Assembly (NCBI GenBank): GCA_910578085.1
Contig: CAJTPM010000010.1
Span: forward strand, 1-64,000
Length of the DNA: 64,000 nucleotides
Direction of reading: 5' to 3'
Origin: an uncultured Lachnospiraceae bacterium
GTDB taxonomy: Bacteria > Bacillota > Clostridia > Lachnospirales > Lachnospiraceae
Below the pieces are notes generated by a model that saw nothing but the letters and a program-made list of their open reading frames with translations, ran no database searches and was not told where the DNA came from. Both the position numbers and the translations under genes were made by a program. Below are positions 49,314-58,222 of the stretch, one piece after another (the stretch's first letter is position 1; every line of letters begins with the position of its first letter).

Positions 49314-50804
49314 ATGAAAGTTAAAGGACATCTGATTCAAAAAGTTTTACCGGGCAGTATCGCCGAAGAACTGGGGCTTGAGCCCGGTGATGCCATATTA
49401 AAAATAAATGATCAGGAGATAGACGATATCTTTGATTACCAGTTTCTGGTGCAGGATGACTATATTGAGGTCACTGTTCTTGCAAAGAGCGGGGAAGAGT
49501 GTGTTTTGGAGATCGAGAAGGAGTTTGGGGAGGATCTGGGGGTGGAGTTTGAGAACGGCCTGATGGACGAGTACAGAAGCTGTCATAATAAGTGTATCTT
49601 CTGTTTTATCGATCAGATGCCGAAGGGAATGCGGGACACACTGTATTTTAAAGATGACGATTCCAGACTGTCCTTTTTACAGGGCAACTATGTGACGCTG
49701 ACCAATATGTCAGATCATGATATCGACAGGATCATCCGCTACAGGTTAGAGCCCATCAATATTTCTTTTCAGACCACGAACCCGAAGCTTCGCTGCAAAA
49801 TGCTTAACAACCGGTTTGCGGGGGAGGCGCTTCAAAAGGCAGACAGGCTCTGTGAGGCAGGGATTGAGATGAATGGGCAGATCGTGCTCTGTAAAGGTAT
49901 CAACGACGGGGCGGAGCTTGAGCGGAGCATCTCGGATCTGGCCGGATATCTGCCTTATCTTACCAGTTTATCCGTTGTGCCGGTGGGGCTTTCGGATTTC
50001 AGAGAGGGGCTTTATCCGCTGAAACCTTTTACGAAGGAGGATGCGGAGCAGGTGATCGACTGTATTGAGTACTGGCAGAGAAAAATAGAAAAAGAACATG
50101 GGATTCATTTTGTGCATGCCTCGGACGAATGGTATCTGTTGGCGGAGAGGGAACTGCCCGAGGCGGAGCGCTATGACGGCTATTTGCAGCTGGAAAACGG
50201 TGTGGGAATGCTGCGGCTTCTTACGGATGAGTTTGAGGATGCACTGCGGCAGGAGGCGCGGGATAGAATCCGGAAACCGGCCGGGGCCGGGATACTACAG
50301 GGTGGACAGCAGACGGAGCAGCAGGCAGTCCGGAGGTTAGCTGAGACGGAGAACATGCCGGAGAAGGAGCAGAAGGAAAAACAGGCCGGATGTCTTGATA
50401 CGGAAAAGCAGGGAGAACCGGCTCAGGAGCTTTCCATTGCCACAGGGAAACTTGCATATCCGACAATCAGGCGGATGGCAGAAGATGTTGAAAAATTATA
50501 TTCTGATTTAAGAATACGGGTTTATGAAATCACAAATCACTTTTTCGGAGAAAAGATCACGGTATCCGGGCTGATCACCGGGCAGGATCTCATAAAGCAG
50601 CTGAAAGGGAAGGCGCTGGGAAAACGGCTGCTGCTGCCTGTCAACATGCTTCGCAGCGGTACGGATGTCTTTTTGGATGATGTGACGGTGGGAGAGGTGG
50701 AAAAAACTTTACAAGTGCGGGTAGATATTGTAAAATCAAGCGGGTATGATCTGCTTTCCTGTATCTTGCGGGGAGACACGTCATACGGAAGAGATGATTG
50801 CTGA
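49314..50804 (+). CDS. DUF512 protein: PDZ plus radical-SAM-like domain
   Basis: This 496-residue protein begins with a PDZ-like domain (about 1-60, 'VLPGSIAEELGLEPGDAILK'). A DUF512/radical-SAM-like barrel follows. The cysteines C91, C95 and C98 lie in CHNKCIFC, followed by 'DQMPKGMRDTLYFKDDDSRL'. The C-terminal DUF512 region has 'LISDLAGYLPYLTSLSVVPV' and 'RVYEITNHFFGEKITVSGLI'. Residues about 325-385 are a Gln/Glu/Lys-rich insert that breaks the domain and looks recently expanded. The family is widespread in Clostridia next to der, as here (112 bp gap), and its enzymatic role is unknown. Confidence 0.8.
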   Translation: MKVKGHLIQKVLPGSIAEELGLEPGDAILKINDQEIDDIFDYQFLVQDDYIEVTVLAKSGEECVLEIEKEFGEDLGVEFENGLMDEYRSCHNKCIFCFIDQMPKGMRDTLYFKDDDSRLSFLQGNYVTLTNMSDHDIDRIIRYRLEPINISFQTTNPKLRCKMLNNRFAGEALQKADRLCEAGIEMNGQIVLCKGINDGAELERSISDLAGYLPYLTSLSVVPVGLSDFREGLYPLKPFTKEDAEQVIDCIEYWQRKIEKEHGIHFVHASDEWYLLAERELPEAERYDGYLQLENGVGMLRLLTDEFEDALRQEARDRIRKPAGAGILQGGQQTEQQAVRRLAETENMPEKEQKEKQAGCLDTEKQGEPAQELSIATGKLAYPTIRRMAEDVEKLYSDLRIRVYEITNHFFGEKITVSGLITGQDLIKQLKGKALGKRLLLPVNMLRSGTDVFLDDVTVGEVEKTLQVRVDIVKSSGYDLLSCILRGDTSYGRDDC

Positions 50805-50915
50805 CAGTGCGGCAGAGAAATGCCGTCTGCGGATGAAAACAGGGAATGGCAGCTTATTGTACAGAATCTTATTTATGGGAAAGGTACGATAAACTGTTTT
50901 GGAAAGCAGGTAGTT

Positions 50916-52253
50916 ATGGCAAAAAAAAGAGGAAAACCGGTGGTGGCGGTGGTGGGGAGGCCCAATGTGGGAAAATCCACACTGTTTAATGTGCTGGCCG
51001 GAGAAAGAATATCGATTGTAAAAGATACGCCCGGTATCACAAGGGACCGGATCTATGCAGATGCAGAGTGGCTGAACCGGAAATTTACGCTGGTGGACAC
51101 CGGCGGGATCGAGCCGGAGAGTAAGGATATCCTGTTATTGCAGATGCGGGAACAGGCTCAGATCGCCATCGATACGGCGGATGTGATTCTGTTTATGGCG
51201 GATGCAAAACAGGGGATGACGGACTCTGACTCCAAAGTGGCGGATATGCTGCGCAAGGCGGGGAAGCCGGTGGTTCTGGCAGTCAATAAGGTAGACAGCT
51301 ATGAGCGCGATATGCTTGCCGTCTATGAATTTTATAATCTGGGTATCGGGGAGCCTCATGCCATTTCGGCGGCGAACAGGACCGGGCTGGGGGATCTGTT
51401 GGATGTGGTTATCTCCCATTTCCCGGAAGATGCGGGAGAGGAAGAGGAGGATGAAAAGATCCGGGTGGCCATTGTGGGCAAACCCAATGTGGGAAAATCC
51501 TCGATCATCAACAGACTGCTCGGGGAGAACCGCCTGATCGTATCGGATATTGCAGGTACAACGAGAGACGCGGTGGATACGGAAGTAAAATACCATGGAA
51601 AAGAGTATGTGTTTATCGACACCGCGGGACTCCGCAGGAAAAATAAGATCAAGGAGGAACTGGAACGCTATATGATCATCCGTACCGTCAGCGCCGTGGA
51701 GCGGGCGGATATTGTGGTGCTTGTCATCGATGCGGTGGACGGCGTCACGGAACAGGATGCCAAGATCGCTGGAATCGCCCATGACAGGGGCAAGGGCATG
51801 ATCATTGCCGTCAACAAGTGGGACGCCATCGAGAAGGACAATAAAACCACAAAAGATTACGAGAAGAAGATCAGACAGGTGCTGTCCTTTATGCCTTATG
51901 CGGAAATTTTATATATTTCCGCACTGACCGGGCAGCGACTGCCGAAATTATATGATATGATAGAAGCAGTACATGAAAATCATGCGATGCGGGTGGCGAC
52001 AGGTGTGTTGAATGAGATCATGTCGGAGGCGGTGGCGATGCAGCAGCCGCCGGCAGACAAGGGAAAGCGCCTGCGGCTTTACTATATTACACAGGTGGCA
52101 GTTAAACCACCCACCTTTGTGATTTTTGTAAACGATAAGGAACTGATGCATTTTTCCTATACACGGTATATTGAGAACCAGATCCGGGATACCTTCGGAT
52201 TCCGCGGGACGCCCCTGAAATTTTTTGTCAGGGAGCGGAAGGGCGAAAAATAG
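50916..52253 (+). CDS. der: GTPase Der (EngA)
   Basis: Der has two tandem GTPase domains and is needed for 50S maturation. The protein (445 residues from the ATG at 50916; the upstream ATG at 50820 is not preferred) has G1 GRPNVGKST (about 10-18), 'DTGG', 'NKVD' in domain one. In domain two (from about 175) it has GKPNVGKSS (about 185), 'DTAGLRRK' and 'NKWD'. The C-terminal KH-like domain ends 'TPLKFFVRERKGEK'. It is followed by plsY and gpsA, a grouping seen in many Firmicutes. Confidence 0.97.
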   Translation: MAKKRGKPVVAVVGRPNVGKSTLFNVLAGERISIVKDTPGITRDRIYADAEWLNRKFTLVDTGGIEPESKDILLLQMREQAQIAIDTADVILFMADAKQGMTDSDSKVADMLRKAGKPVVLAVNKVDSYERDMLAVYEFYNLGIGEPHAISAANRTGLGDLLDVVISHFPEDAGEEEEDEKIRVAIVGKPNVGKSSIINRLLGENRLIVSDIAGTTRDAVDTEVKYHGKEYVFIDTAGLRRKNKIKEELERYMIIRTVSAVERADIVVLVIDAVDGVTEQDAKIAGIAHDRGKGMIIAVNKWDAIEKDNKTTKDYEKKIRQVLSFMPYAEILYISALTGQRLPKLYDMIEAVHENHAMRVATGVLNEIMSEAVAMQQPPADKGKRLRLYYITQVAVKPPTFVIFVNDKELMHFSYTRYIENQIRDTFGFRGTPLKFFVRERKGEK

Positions 52254-52323
52254 GACGATATCGGAACAGCCGGGATGCAGGAAAAAGGGAACCAGGCCTT
52301 TCGAGAACAGGAGGAGAAGAGAG

Positions 52324-52977
52324 ATGGCACGTTTGATCTGTTTGGCGGTGGGATATTTATGCGGGCTTTTTCAGACCGCCTATATATATGGAAAATCAAA
52401 GGGAATCGATATCAGAGAAAAGGGAAGCGGCAATGCCGGCACTACAAATACGCTGCGGACGTTCGGACTGAAAGCGGGAATTCTGGTGTTATTCGGGGAT
52501 ATTTTAAAATGTGCGGCGGCCTGTCTGATCGCGCGGTATGTCATTGCGCCGAAGATGGCGCCGGAATTAAATTATCTGTTGGTTCTGTATGCGGCGGCCG
52601 GTGCGATTTTAGGGCATAATTTCCCGTTTTATATGCATTTCAAGGGCGGCAAGGGGATTGCAGCGACGGCGGGGTTAATCATCTGCTTTCACTGGCACTT
52701 CTTTATCATGGGTGTGATTGTATTTTTCGGCACATTTTTTACGACGCATTATGTGTCCTTAGGCTCCCTTCTTGTCTATGCCGGCTTTATGATTCAGATC
52801 ATCGTGGAGGGGCAGATGGGCGTGTTCGGCATGTCCCAGGCGGCGCTCAATGAGATGTATATCGTGGCGGCGTTTCTGGCAGTGATGGCCTACTGTAAGC
52901 ACCGGGAGAATATCAAGCGGCTCGTGAAAGGACAGGAGCGGAAGACTTACCTGAAGAAGGAAGATACCACAAAATAA
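52324..52977 (+). CDS. plsY: Glycerol-3-phosphate acyltransferase PlsY
   Basis: PlsY acylates glycerol 3-phosphate from acyl-phosphate, the first step of phospholipid synthesis. In 217 residues with about five membrane helices it shows the three motifs: 'EKGSGNAGTTNTLRTFG', 'AILGHNFPFYMHFKGGKG' (catalytic His/Asp region) and a late conserved block ('YVSLGSLLVYAGFMIQ'). The ATG at 52324, with AGGAGGAG upstream, is chosen. It sits between der and gpsA, so glycerol phosphate is made and used by neighbours. Confidence 0.93.
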   Translation: MARLICLAVGYLCGLFQTAYIYGKSKGIDIREKGSGNAGTTNTLRTFGLKAGILVLFGDILKCAAACLIARYVIAPKMAPELNYLLVLYAAAGAILGHNFPFYMHFKGGKGIAATAGLIICFHWHFFIMGVIVFFGTFFTTHYVSLGSLLVYAGFMIQIIVEGQMGVFGMSQAALNEMYIVAAFLAVMAYCKHRENIKRLVKGQERKTYLKKEDTTK

Positions 52978-53042
52978 AGATTTTGCGCCGGGAAATGTGG
53001 AATGAAAGTGTGAATCCAGACAGATGTGGCTTAGTGTGGTGT

Positions 53043-53071
53043 CTGACAGGAGATGTGGAATATAATATAAT
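53043..53071 (+). promoter_or_regulatory. Promoter of gpsA
   Basis: CTGACA (53043-53048) and TATAAT (53066-53071) with a 17-bp spacer lie about 50 bases before the ATG. Confidence 0.6.
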
Positions 53072-53119
53072 GACTATATAAACAGATATATAAAAAAGAG
53101 CAGAGAGAAGGGACAGGAT

Positions 53120-54124
53120 ATGGCAAAAATTGGATTGATCGGAGCGGGCAGCTGGGGGACAGCGCTCTCTAAGCTGGCGGCGGATAACGGACATCAGGTG
53201 ACGGTGTGGTCCATTGTAAAAGAAGAGATCGAAATGCTTCGGAAAAACAGAGAACATCTGGATAAGCTGCCGGGGGTAAAGCTGCCGGAGAGTATTTCCT
53301 ATACAACGGAGCTGCCGGGGGCGATCGCGGGAATGGATCTGTGTATTCTGGCAGTGCCGTCGCCTTTCACCAGAAATACTGCGGCGCTGATGAAACCTTT
53401 TGTGAAAGAAGGGCAGATCATTGTCAATGTGGCCAAAGGGGTGGAAGAAAAGACGCTGATGACATTGTCAGAGATTATTGAGGAGGAAATACCGCAGGCG
53501 GATGTGGCGGTGCTTTCCGGTCCTTCCCACGCGGAGGAAGTGGGAAAGGGGATGCCTACGACCATCGTAGCCGGAGCAAAGACAAAGAAAACGGCGGAGT
53601 ATATTCAGAATCTGCTGATGAATAAAGCGTTTCGTGTGTATACCAGCCCGGATCTGCTGGGGATCGAACTGGGCGGCGCCTTAAAGAATGTGATTGCACT
53701 GGCGGCAGGGATAGCGGACGGCCTTGGCTGTGGAGATAATACCAAGGCAGCGCTGATTACCAGAGGGATCACGGAGATTGGCAGGCTGGGACTTGCCATG
53801 GGCGGAAAACTGGAGACTTTCTGTGGGCTCACCGGTATTGGAGATCTGATCGTGACCTGTGCTTCCATGCACTCCCGCAACAGGCGGGCAGGTATTCTGA
53901 TCGGACAGGGCAAATCCATGGAGGAGGCCATGGCGGAGGTGAAACAGGTGGTGGAGGGTGTGTATTCTGCCAAAGCTGCCATGGGGCTCGCGAAAAAGTT
54001 TGAAGTGGAAATGCCTATTATCGAGCAGGTAAATCTGGTGCTGTTTGAGAAAAAGCCGGCGGCACAGGCGCTGGAGGAGCTGATGTTGCGGGATAAGAAG
54101 ATTGAGATTAGTGTGGGGTGGTGA
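53120..54124 (+). CDS. gpsA: Glycerol-3-phosphate dehydrogenase (NAD(P)+)
   Basis: GpsA makes glycerol 3-phosphate from dihydroxyacetone phosphate, supplying PlsY. The 334-residue enzyme has the Rossmann start LIGAGSWGTALSKLAADNGH, 'AVLSGPSHAEEVGKGMPTT' and the catalytic Lys in 'LGGALKNVIALAAGIADGLG' (about 193). The conserved C-terminal helical substrate-binding domain has 'GLTGIGDLIVTCASMHSRNR'. It is complete and normal. Confidence 0.96.
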   Translation: MAKIGLIGAGSWGTALSKLAADNGHQVTVWSIVKEEIEMLRKNREHLDKLPGVKLPESISYTTELPGAIAGMDLCILAVPSPFTRNTAALMKPFVKEGQIIVNVAKGVEEKTLMTLSEIIEEEIPQADVAVLSGPSHAEEVGKGMPTTIVAGAKTKKTAEYIQNLLMNKAFRVYTSPDLLGIELGGALKNVIALAAGIADGLGCGDNTKAALITRGITEIGRLGLAMGGKLETFCGLTGIGDLIVTCASMHSRNRRAGILIGQGKSMEEAMAEVKQVVEGVYSAKAAMGLAKKFEVEMPIIEQVNLVLFEKKPAAQALEELMLRDKKIEISVGW

Positions 54125-54247
54125 CCTATAAGCGGACGCCCGGCGGCAGTTGATAGAATTTACGGATGATTTGGCAGAGAATAAGAGTTCAAAGCTTGGT
54201 CTGCAGTGGATGAATGCACAGGAAAGCGAAAAAATTGGAGAAAAGAT

Positions 54248-55348
54248 ATGAGATGTGCAAGATGCGGTAAAAATTTTGATGAGGAGATGTACAGTGGGAT
54301 CTGTCCGAAGTGCGGGCATTTTAATAACAGGCAGAAGGAGTACGATGTCAGTAAGTATTTCAGCGCCACATTTGATGACGGCGGAAAGGTTACCACGAGT
54401 GCACAGGCGTCAAAGCAGCATGAACAGCTCCACAGGACATATGACAGCAGTAATATGCATAAACCGGGAGCTGGTCAGCATGAGAAGCTGCACCAGATGT
54501 ATGATAAGTATAACATGCATAAGCAAGCGGGGACTTCGCCTTCCGGCAGTGCACAGGCGCGGAATTATCAGGCGGGAGTTCCACTTGGGAAAACCAATCC
54601 CTATCAGCAGGCGACTGTGCAGGGAAGTACTTACCAGACGGGGCAGACCGGCTCCTATGGACAGGGAAATGCAGGAAAGGGTTATCAGGGCGGCCAGAGC
54701 GCTTCCTACGGGCAGAGCGGATATTCCGGCCAGAATAAGGCCCGTCAGGCCAGCCTGAACGGGGAGGTTAAGACAAAGAACCTTGTCACGCCGATCTGTA
54801 TTTTGATTGCGGTAGTGGCGGTTGCGGTCACGGTGATCAGTTTGCAGATGAAAAAACAGAGTCTGACAGAGAGGTACAATACGTTGGATTACGAGCAGGA
54901 GTACGCTGAGGCCGGTGAGGTTTTCGAGATCAATAACAGGCTGCTTCTGGTGGATAAGGCGGAGGTCATTGATACCTCGGAGTATCCGGATCTGGCGGCG
55001 GAGGAAAAGCTGGTTGCGGTGACGGTGGAAATACTGCCGGCAGACGAGGGGAACCAGGAGAGAAAGGATATGTCCGGTACGGTGTATGTCTCGGATGGTT
55101 ATAACTGTAAGGAGTATCTGGACAGTTATGTAGTTACGGATTTTCTGGATGTGGAGGATGTGCTGACAGGGTATGATTATCTCAGTTACAGTTCCGTAGA
55201 TGGAGTGACCGGAAGATTTTACTTCTTTGTGAATTATGAAGCGGATGACATCATGATCTCTTTTGATGAGGAAAGAGCGGAGGATACGATGTTTATCCTG
55301 GAGAGAAGGGTGAGTGTTCCGCTGCAGCTTGAGGAGGATATGCCATGA
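54248..55348 (+). CDS. Zinc-ribbon membrane protein with His-rich repeats
   Basis: The ATG at 54248 gives 366 residues. An N-terminal zinc ribbon has four cysteines (MRCARCGKNF, then 'SGICPKCGHFN'). A His/Tyr/Gln-rich region holds two 24-residue repeats ('HEQLHRTYDSSNMHKPGA', 'HEKLHQMYDKYNMHKQAG', about 60-105) and a Gln/Gly-rich stretch. One membrane segment lies at about 180-200. An extracellular acidic domain (about 215-366) resembles DUF4352-like beta-sandwiches. It overlaps the next gene by four bases (ATGA). The role is unknown; zinc ribbon plus sandwich is common in Firmicute membrane-stress proteins. Confidence 0.65.
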   Translation: MRCARCGKNFDEEMYSGICPKCGHFNNRQKEYDVSKYFSATFDDGGKVTTSAQASKQHEQLHRTYDSSNMHKPGAGQHEKLHQMYDKYNMHKQAGTSPSGSAQARNYQAGVPLGKTNPYQQATVQGSTYQTGQTGSYGQGNAGKGYQGGQSASYGQSGYSGQNKARQASLNGEVKTKNLVTPICILIAVVAVAVTVISLQMKKQSLTERYNTLDYEQEYAEAGEVFEINNRLLLVDKAEVIDTSEYPDLAAEEKLVAVTVEILPADEGNQERKDMSGTVYVSDGYNCKEYLDSYVVTDFLDVEDVLTGYDYLSYSSVDGVTGRFYFFVNYEADDIMISFDEERAEDTMFILERRVSVPLQLEEDMP

Positions 55349-55839
55349 TGAATAAAGTAAAAATTATTTCGGTGGTTCTCTGTGTGGTGGTCATCATAGG
55401 TTGTTATTTTGGGTATTCGGTGTCTCTCAGCCAGATGTATTTTGATGTCTGTTCTCCGAGTTCCTGTTCTCTGATCAGCGATTATGAGACAGAGGTATTG
55501 TGGACGATCTCTGCAGATGAAGCGTATGAGTATGGCGTTTATTATGCGGAGGGTGATCTGGAGGCAGTTGAGATCACTTATGAACTCTATAATCCCCTCA
55601 ATGACAGGATAACGATTGCAGGAAATCTGTGTTATTATTTCGGGGAAGGCGATGAGTGGCTCACGGCCTTTGACTCTGTTGCGAGTATGGGAGACATATC
55701 GGAGTATGACAACTGTAAGATCCTGCCGCCGGGAGAGCGTATGATTTTCAAAGAGTACGTGCTGGTGCCGGAAGAGATGGAGGAGATATATGCCCAACCG
55801 TACTGGGGCAGCGCGGATGCAGTGACAATTAAATTATAG
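55345..55839 (+). CDS. Exported or membrane protein, partner of the zinc-ribbon protein
   Basis: This 164-residue protein starts MMNKVKIISVVLCVVVIIGC, a hydrophobic N-terminus that is either a signal anchor or a lipoprotein signal (VIIGC). It is followed by an acidic extracellular domain ('CSPSSCSLISDYETEVLWTI', 'YYAEGDLEAVEITYELYNPL'). It overlaps the zinc-ribbon gene by four bases, so the two are made together. No family is recognised. A 12-bp perfect hairpin begins six bases after its stop. Confidence 0.6.
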   Translation: MMNKVKIISVVLCVVVIIGCYFGYSVSLSQMYFDVCSPSSCSLISDYETEVLWTISADEAYEYGVYYAEGDLEAVEITYELYNPLNDRITIAGNLCYYFGEGDEWLTAFDSVASMGDISEYDNCKILPPGERMIFKEYVLVPEEMEEIYAQPYWGSADAVTIKL

Positions 55840-55845
55840 AGGGAT

Positions 55846-56022
55846 GTGACAGTTCAGGCGAAGGGCTGAACTGTCACGATGAGATAGCATGATAGAGAGC
55901 TGAGACAGGCGCATTTGGCACAGCTTTGTCACAGGAGAAAATGCGCAGAAAAGAGGAAAGTGTGAAAAATGAATTTTTCACACGAAAATTTTGAGGCTGC
56001 GCAATGCGTATAAGGCACGCAT
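55846..56022 (+). ncRNA. Leader with four successive hairpins ahead of the MoxR/VWA operon
   Basis: Four stem-loops lie in a row. The first is GTGACAGTTCAG/CTGAACTGTCAC (55846-55877, 12 bp). The second is GCGCATTT/AAATGCGC (55909-55946, 8 bp, loop of 22). The third is GTGTGAAAAA/TTTTTCACAC (55960-55983, 10 bp). The fourth is ATGCGT/ACGCAT (56004-56022, 6 bp). The first lacks a T-run, so it is a poor terminator, and the third has T only within its stem. The 209-bp gap has no gene and ends 27 bases before the MoxR ATG. A structured regulatory leader or small RNA is possible. Confidence 0.5.
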
Positions 56023-56048
56023 GAAAATTTGCAGGTTGTAGAAAGGGC

Positions 56049-56873
56049 ATGGTAATTAATATGAATCAGGGATTTAACAGTACGAACCAGTATGTGGCAT
56101 CAAAGGAACTGATGGACGGCGTAAATGTGGCGATCGCGCTGCAAAAGCCTCTTCTGATCAAGGGGGAGCCGGGCACGGGAAAGACCATGTTAGCGGAGGC
56201 CGTAGCCCAATCTCTGGGCAAAAAGCTGATCATCTGGAATATCAAGTCCACCACGAAAGCGCAGGACGGCCTTTATATGTACGATACGATTCAGCGTCTC
56301 TACGACGGTCAGTTCGGCGAGGAGGGCGTGGACGATATCGCCCGCTACATCAAGTTAGGGAAGCTGGGGGAGGCTTTTGAGTCAGAGGAACAGGTGGTCC
56401 TTCTGATCGACGAGATCGACAAGGCGGATCTGGAGTTTCCCAACGATCTGCTGTGGGAGCTCGACCAGATGGAATTCTATATCCATGAGACGAAGCGTAC
56501 TGTGAAGGCAAAACACCGCCCCATCGTGATCATTACATCCAACGCGGAGAAGGAGCTGCCGGATGCATTTCTTAGAAGGTGCATTTTCCATTATATCGAT
56601 TTTCCGGATAAGGAACTGATGGAAGAGATCATAAAAACTCACTACCCGGATGTGGAGGAGAATCTGATGCGGCAGGCCATGGAGATCTTCTACGATATCC
56701 GCGGCATGCGGGATATCCGCAAAAAGCCCAGTACTTCGGAGCTCATTGACTGGATCAATGCGCTGCAGATCGGCGGCATTCCGGCGGATGTACTGCGGGC
56801 GAAGATGCCCTTTCTCGGCGTGGTGGTGAAGAAGGACGAGGATCTGGAGACGGTGCGGCAGCATGGTCTCTGA
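56049..56873 (+). CDS. MoxR-family AAA+ ATPase
   Basis: This 274-residue ATPase has Walker A GEPGTGKT (about 39-46), Walker B 'LLIDEIDKAD' (about 118-126), sensor 1 'IITSNAEKELPDAFLRRCIF' and the arginine finger region. MoxR ATPases work as chaperones with a VWA-domain partner encoded next door, helping insert metal or cofactor or remodel a target. Here the partner follows 111 bp downstream at 56985. The leader before the gene has four hairpins. The client protein is not identifiable. Confidence 0.85.
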   Translation: MVINMNQGFNSTNQYVASKELMDGVNVAIALQKPLLIKGEPGTGKTMLAEAVAQSLGKKLIIWNIKSTTKAQDGLYMYDTIQRLYDGQFGEEGVDDIARYIKLGKLGEAFESEEQVVLLIDEIDKADLEFPNDLLWELDQMEFYIHETKRTVKAKHRPIVIITSNAEKELPDAFLRRCIFHYIDFPDKELMEEIIKTHYPDVEENLMRQAMEIFYDIRGMRDIRKKPSTSELIDWINALQIGGIPADVLRAKMPFLGVVVKKDEDLETVRQHGL

Positions 56874-56984
56874 CGGGGAGCAGAAGACGGCAATGCCATC
56901 TGGTTAAGTATTGCGACAGCCTGGAGCATTCTATGTTCTTCACGGCGTCCGGCAATCTCAACTTATTATACGGGGAGATATACT

Positions 56985-58190
56985 ATGTTTTATCCTTTCT
57001 TTCAGATCTGTAAAGCGAAAGGGCTTCATATTACGATGAGCGAGTGGCTGACGCTGCAGGATGCGCTGGGACAGGGTATGGCAGGCAGCAGCCTGACGCA
57101 GTTCTATTATCTGGCCAGGATGATCCTTGTCAAGAGCGAGACAGATTTTGACAAGTTTGATATGGCTTTTGAGGAGTGCTTTAAGGGAGTTAAATCGGAG
57201 AATGAGGTGACTGCCCAGATGCTTCGCTGGTTAGACAAATCCGATATGATGGAGTTGGCTCATGAGGAGGCCAGGGCCCACCTGAATCAGATGGAAGACA
57301 ATACGGTCATCGATAAGGAGGATGTGGAACAGACCTTCAAGGACAGACTGCGGGATCAGAACGAGGAGCACAACGGCGGTTCCTTCTGGATCGGCACCAT
57401 GGGCAAGACTTCCTTCGGCAATATGGGGGGCAACGTGGGCGGCGTCAGAGTAGGCGGCAGAACCGGTTACCAGTCCGCTTTCTCGGTGATCGGGGCCAGA
57501 AAATATAAGGATTTCCGGGATGACAGAGTACTGGACAACAGGCAGTTTCAGCTGGCGTTCCGGAGGCTCAGACAGTTTTCCACAAAGCTTGATATTCCGA
57601 AGACGGAACTTGATATTCCGGGGACTGTGGATAAGACCTGCAACAACGGCGGCTGCCTGCAGATCGTCATGGAAAAGCCCAGAAAGAATGCGGTAAAGCT
57701 GCTTTTGCTCTTTGATTCCGGCGGGACCATGATCCCCTACAGCAGCCTGATGAACGATCTGTTTCAGGCGGTGAATAAATCGAATCACTTTAAAGATGTA
57801 AAATGTTATTACTTCCACAACTGTATTTACAGCAAGCTCTATAAGACGCCGGAGTGCGAGAACGGCGAGTGGGTGGATACGGAGTGGATGTTCCGCAATC
57901 TGGACAGCGACTATAAGGTGATCATCGTCGGTGATGCGGCCATGGCGCCGGAGGAGCTGTACTCCGACAGCGGCAATTACAGAGGGCCAAACGGCGGGCT
58001 TTCGGGGTATGAATGGCTGCTGCTTATGAAGAAGCATTATAAAAAGATCGTCTGGATGAACCCCAAGATGGCGCCCGGCAGAGCCCCCTGGCGGGAGGCG
58101 GAGACGGCTATCAGGGAGATGTTCCCGATGTATAAACTGACGGTGAAGGGATTGAATGACGGTATGATCAAACTCATGGCGAACAAATAA
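56985..58190 (+). CDS. VWA-domain protein (CoxE-like)
   Basis: This 401-residue protein has an N-terminal helical region and a C-terminal von Willebrand factor A domain (about 235-395). The MIDAS start is LLFDSGGTM (about 244-249); its Ser/Thr pattern is DSGGT rather than the canonical DxSxS. 'VDTEWMFRNLDSDYKVIIVG' and 'DGMIKLMAN' complete the fold. It is the likely adaptor of the MoxR ATPase upstream. CoxE-type proteins assist maturation of metalloenzymes in some bacteria; here the target is unknown. It ends 32 bp before tyrS. Confidence 0.8.
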   Translation: MFYPFFQICKAKGLHITMSEWLTLQDALGQGMAGSSLTQFYYLARMILVKSETDFDKFDMAFEECFKGVKSENEVTAQMLRWLDKSDMMELAHEEARAHLNQMEDNTVIDKEDVEQTFKDRLRDQNEEHNGGSFWIGTMGKTSFGNMGGNVGGVRVGGRTGYQSAFSVIGARKYKDFRDDRVLDNRQFQLAFRRLRQFSTKLDIPKTELDIPGTVDKTCNNGGCLQIVMEKPRKNAVKLLLLFDSGGTMIPYSSLMNDLFQAVNKSNHFKDVKCYYFHNCIYSKLYKTPECENGEWVDTEWMFRNLDSDYKVIIVGDAAMAPEELYSDSGNYRGPNGGLSGYEWLLLMKKHYKKIVWMNPKMAPGRAPWREAETAIREMFPMYKLTVKGLNDGMIKLMANK

Positions 58191-58222
58191 GGCAGATAAA
58201 AACAGAGAAAAGAGGAGACATT

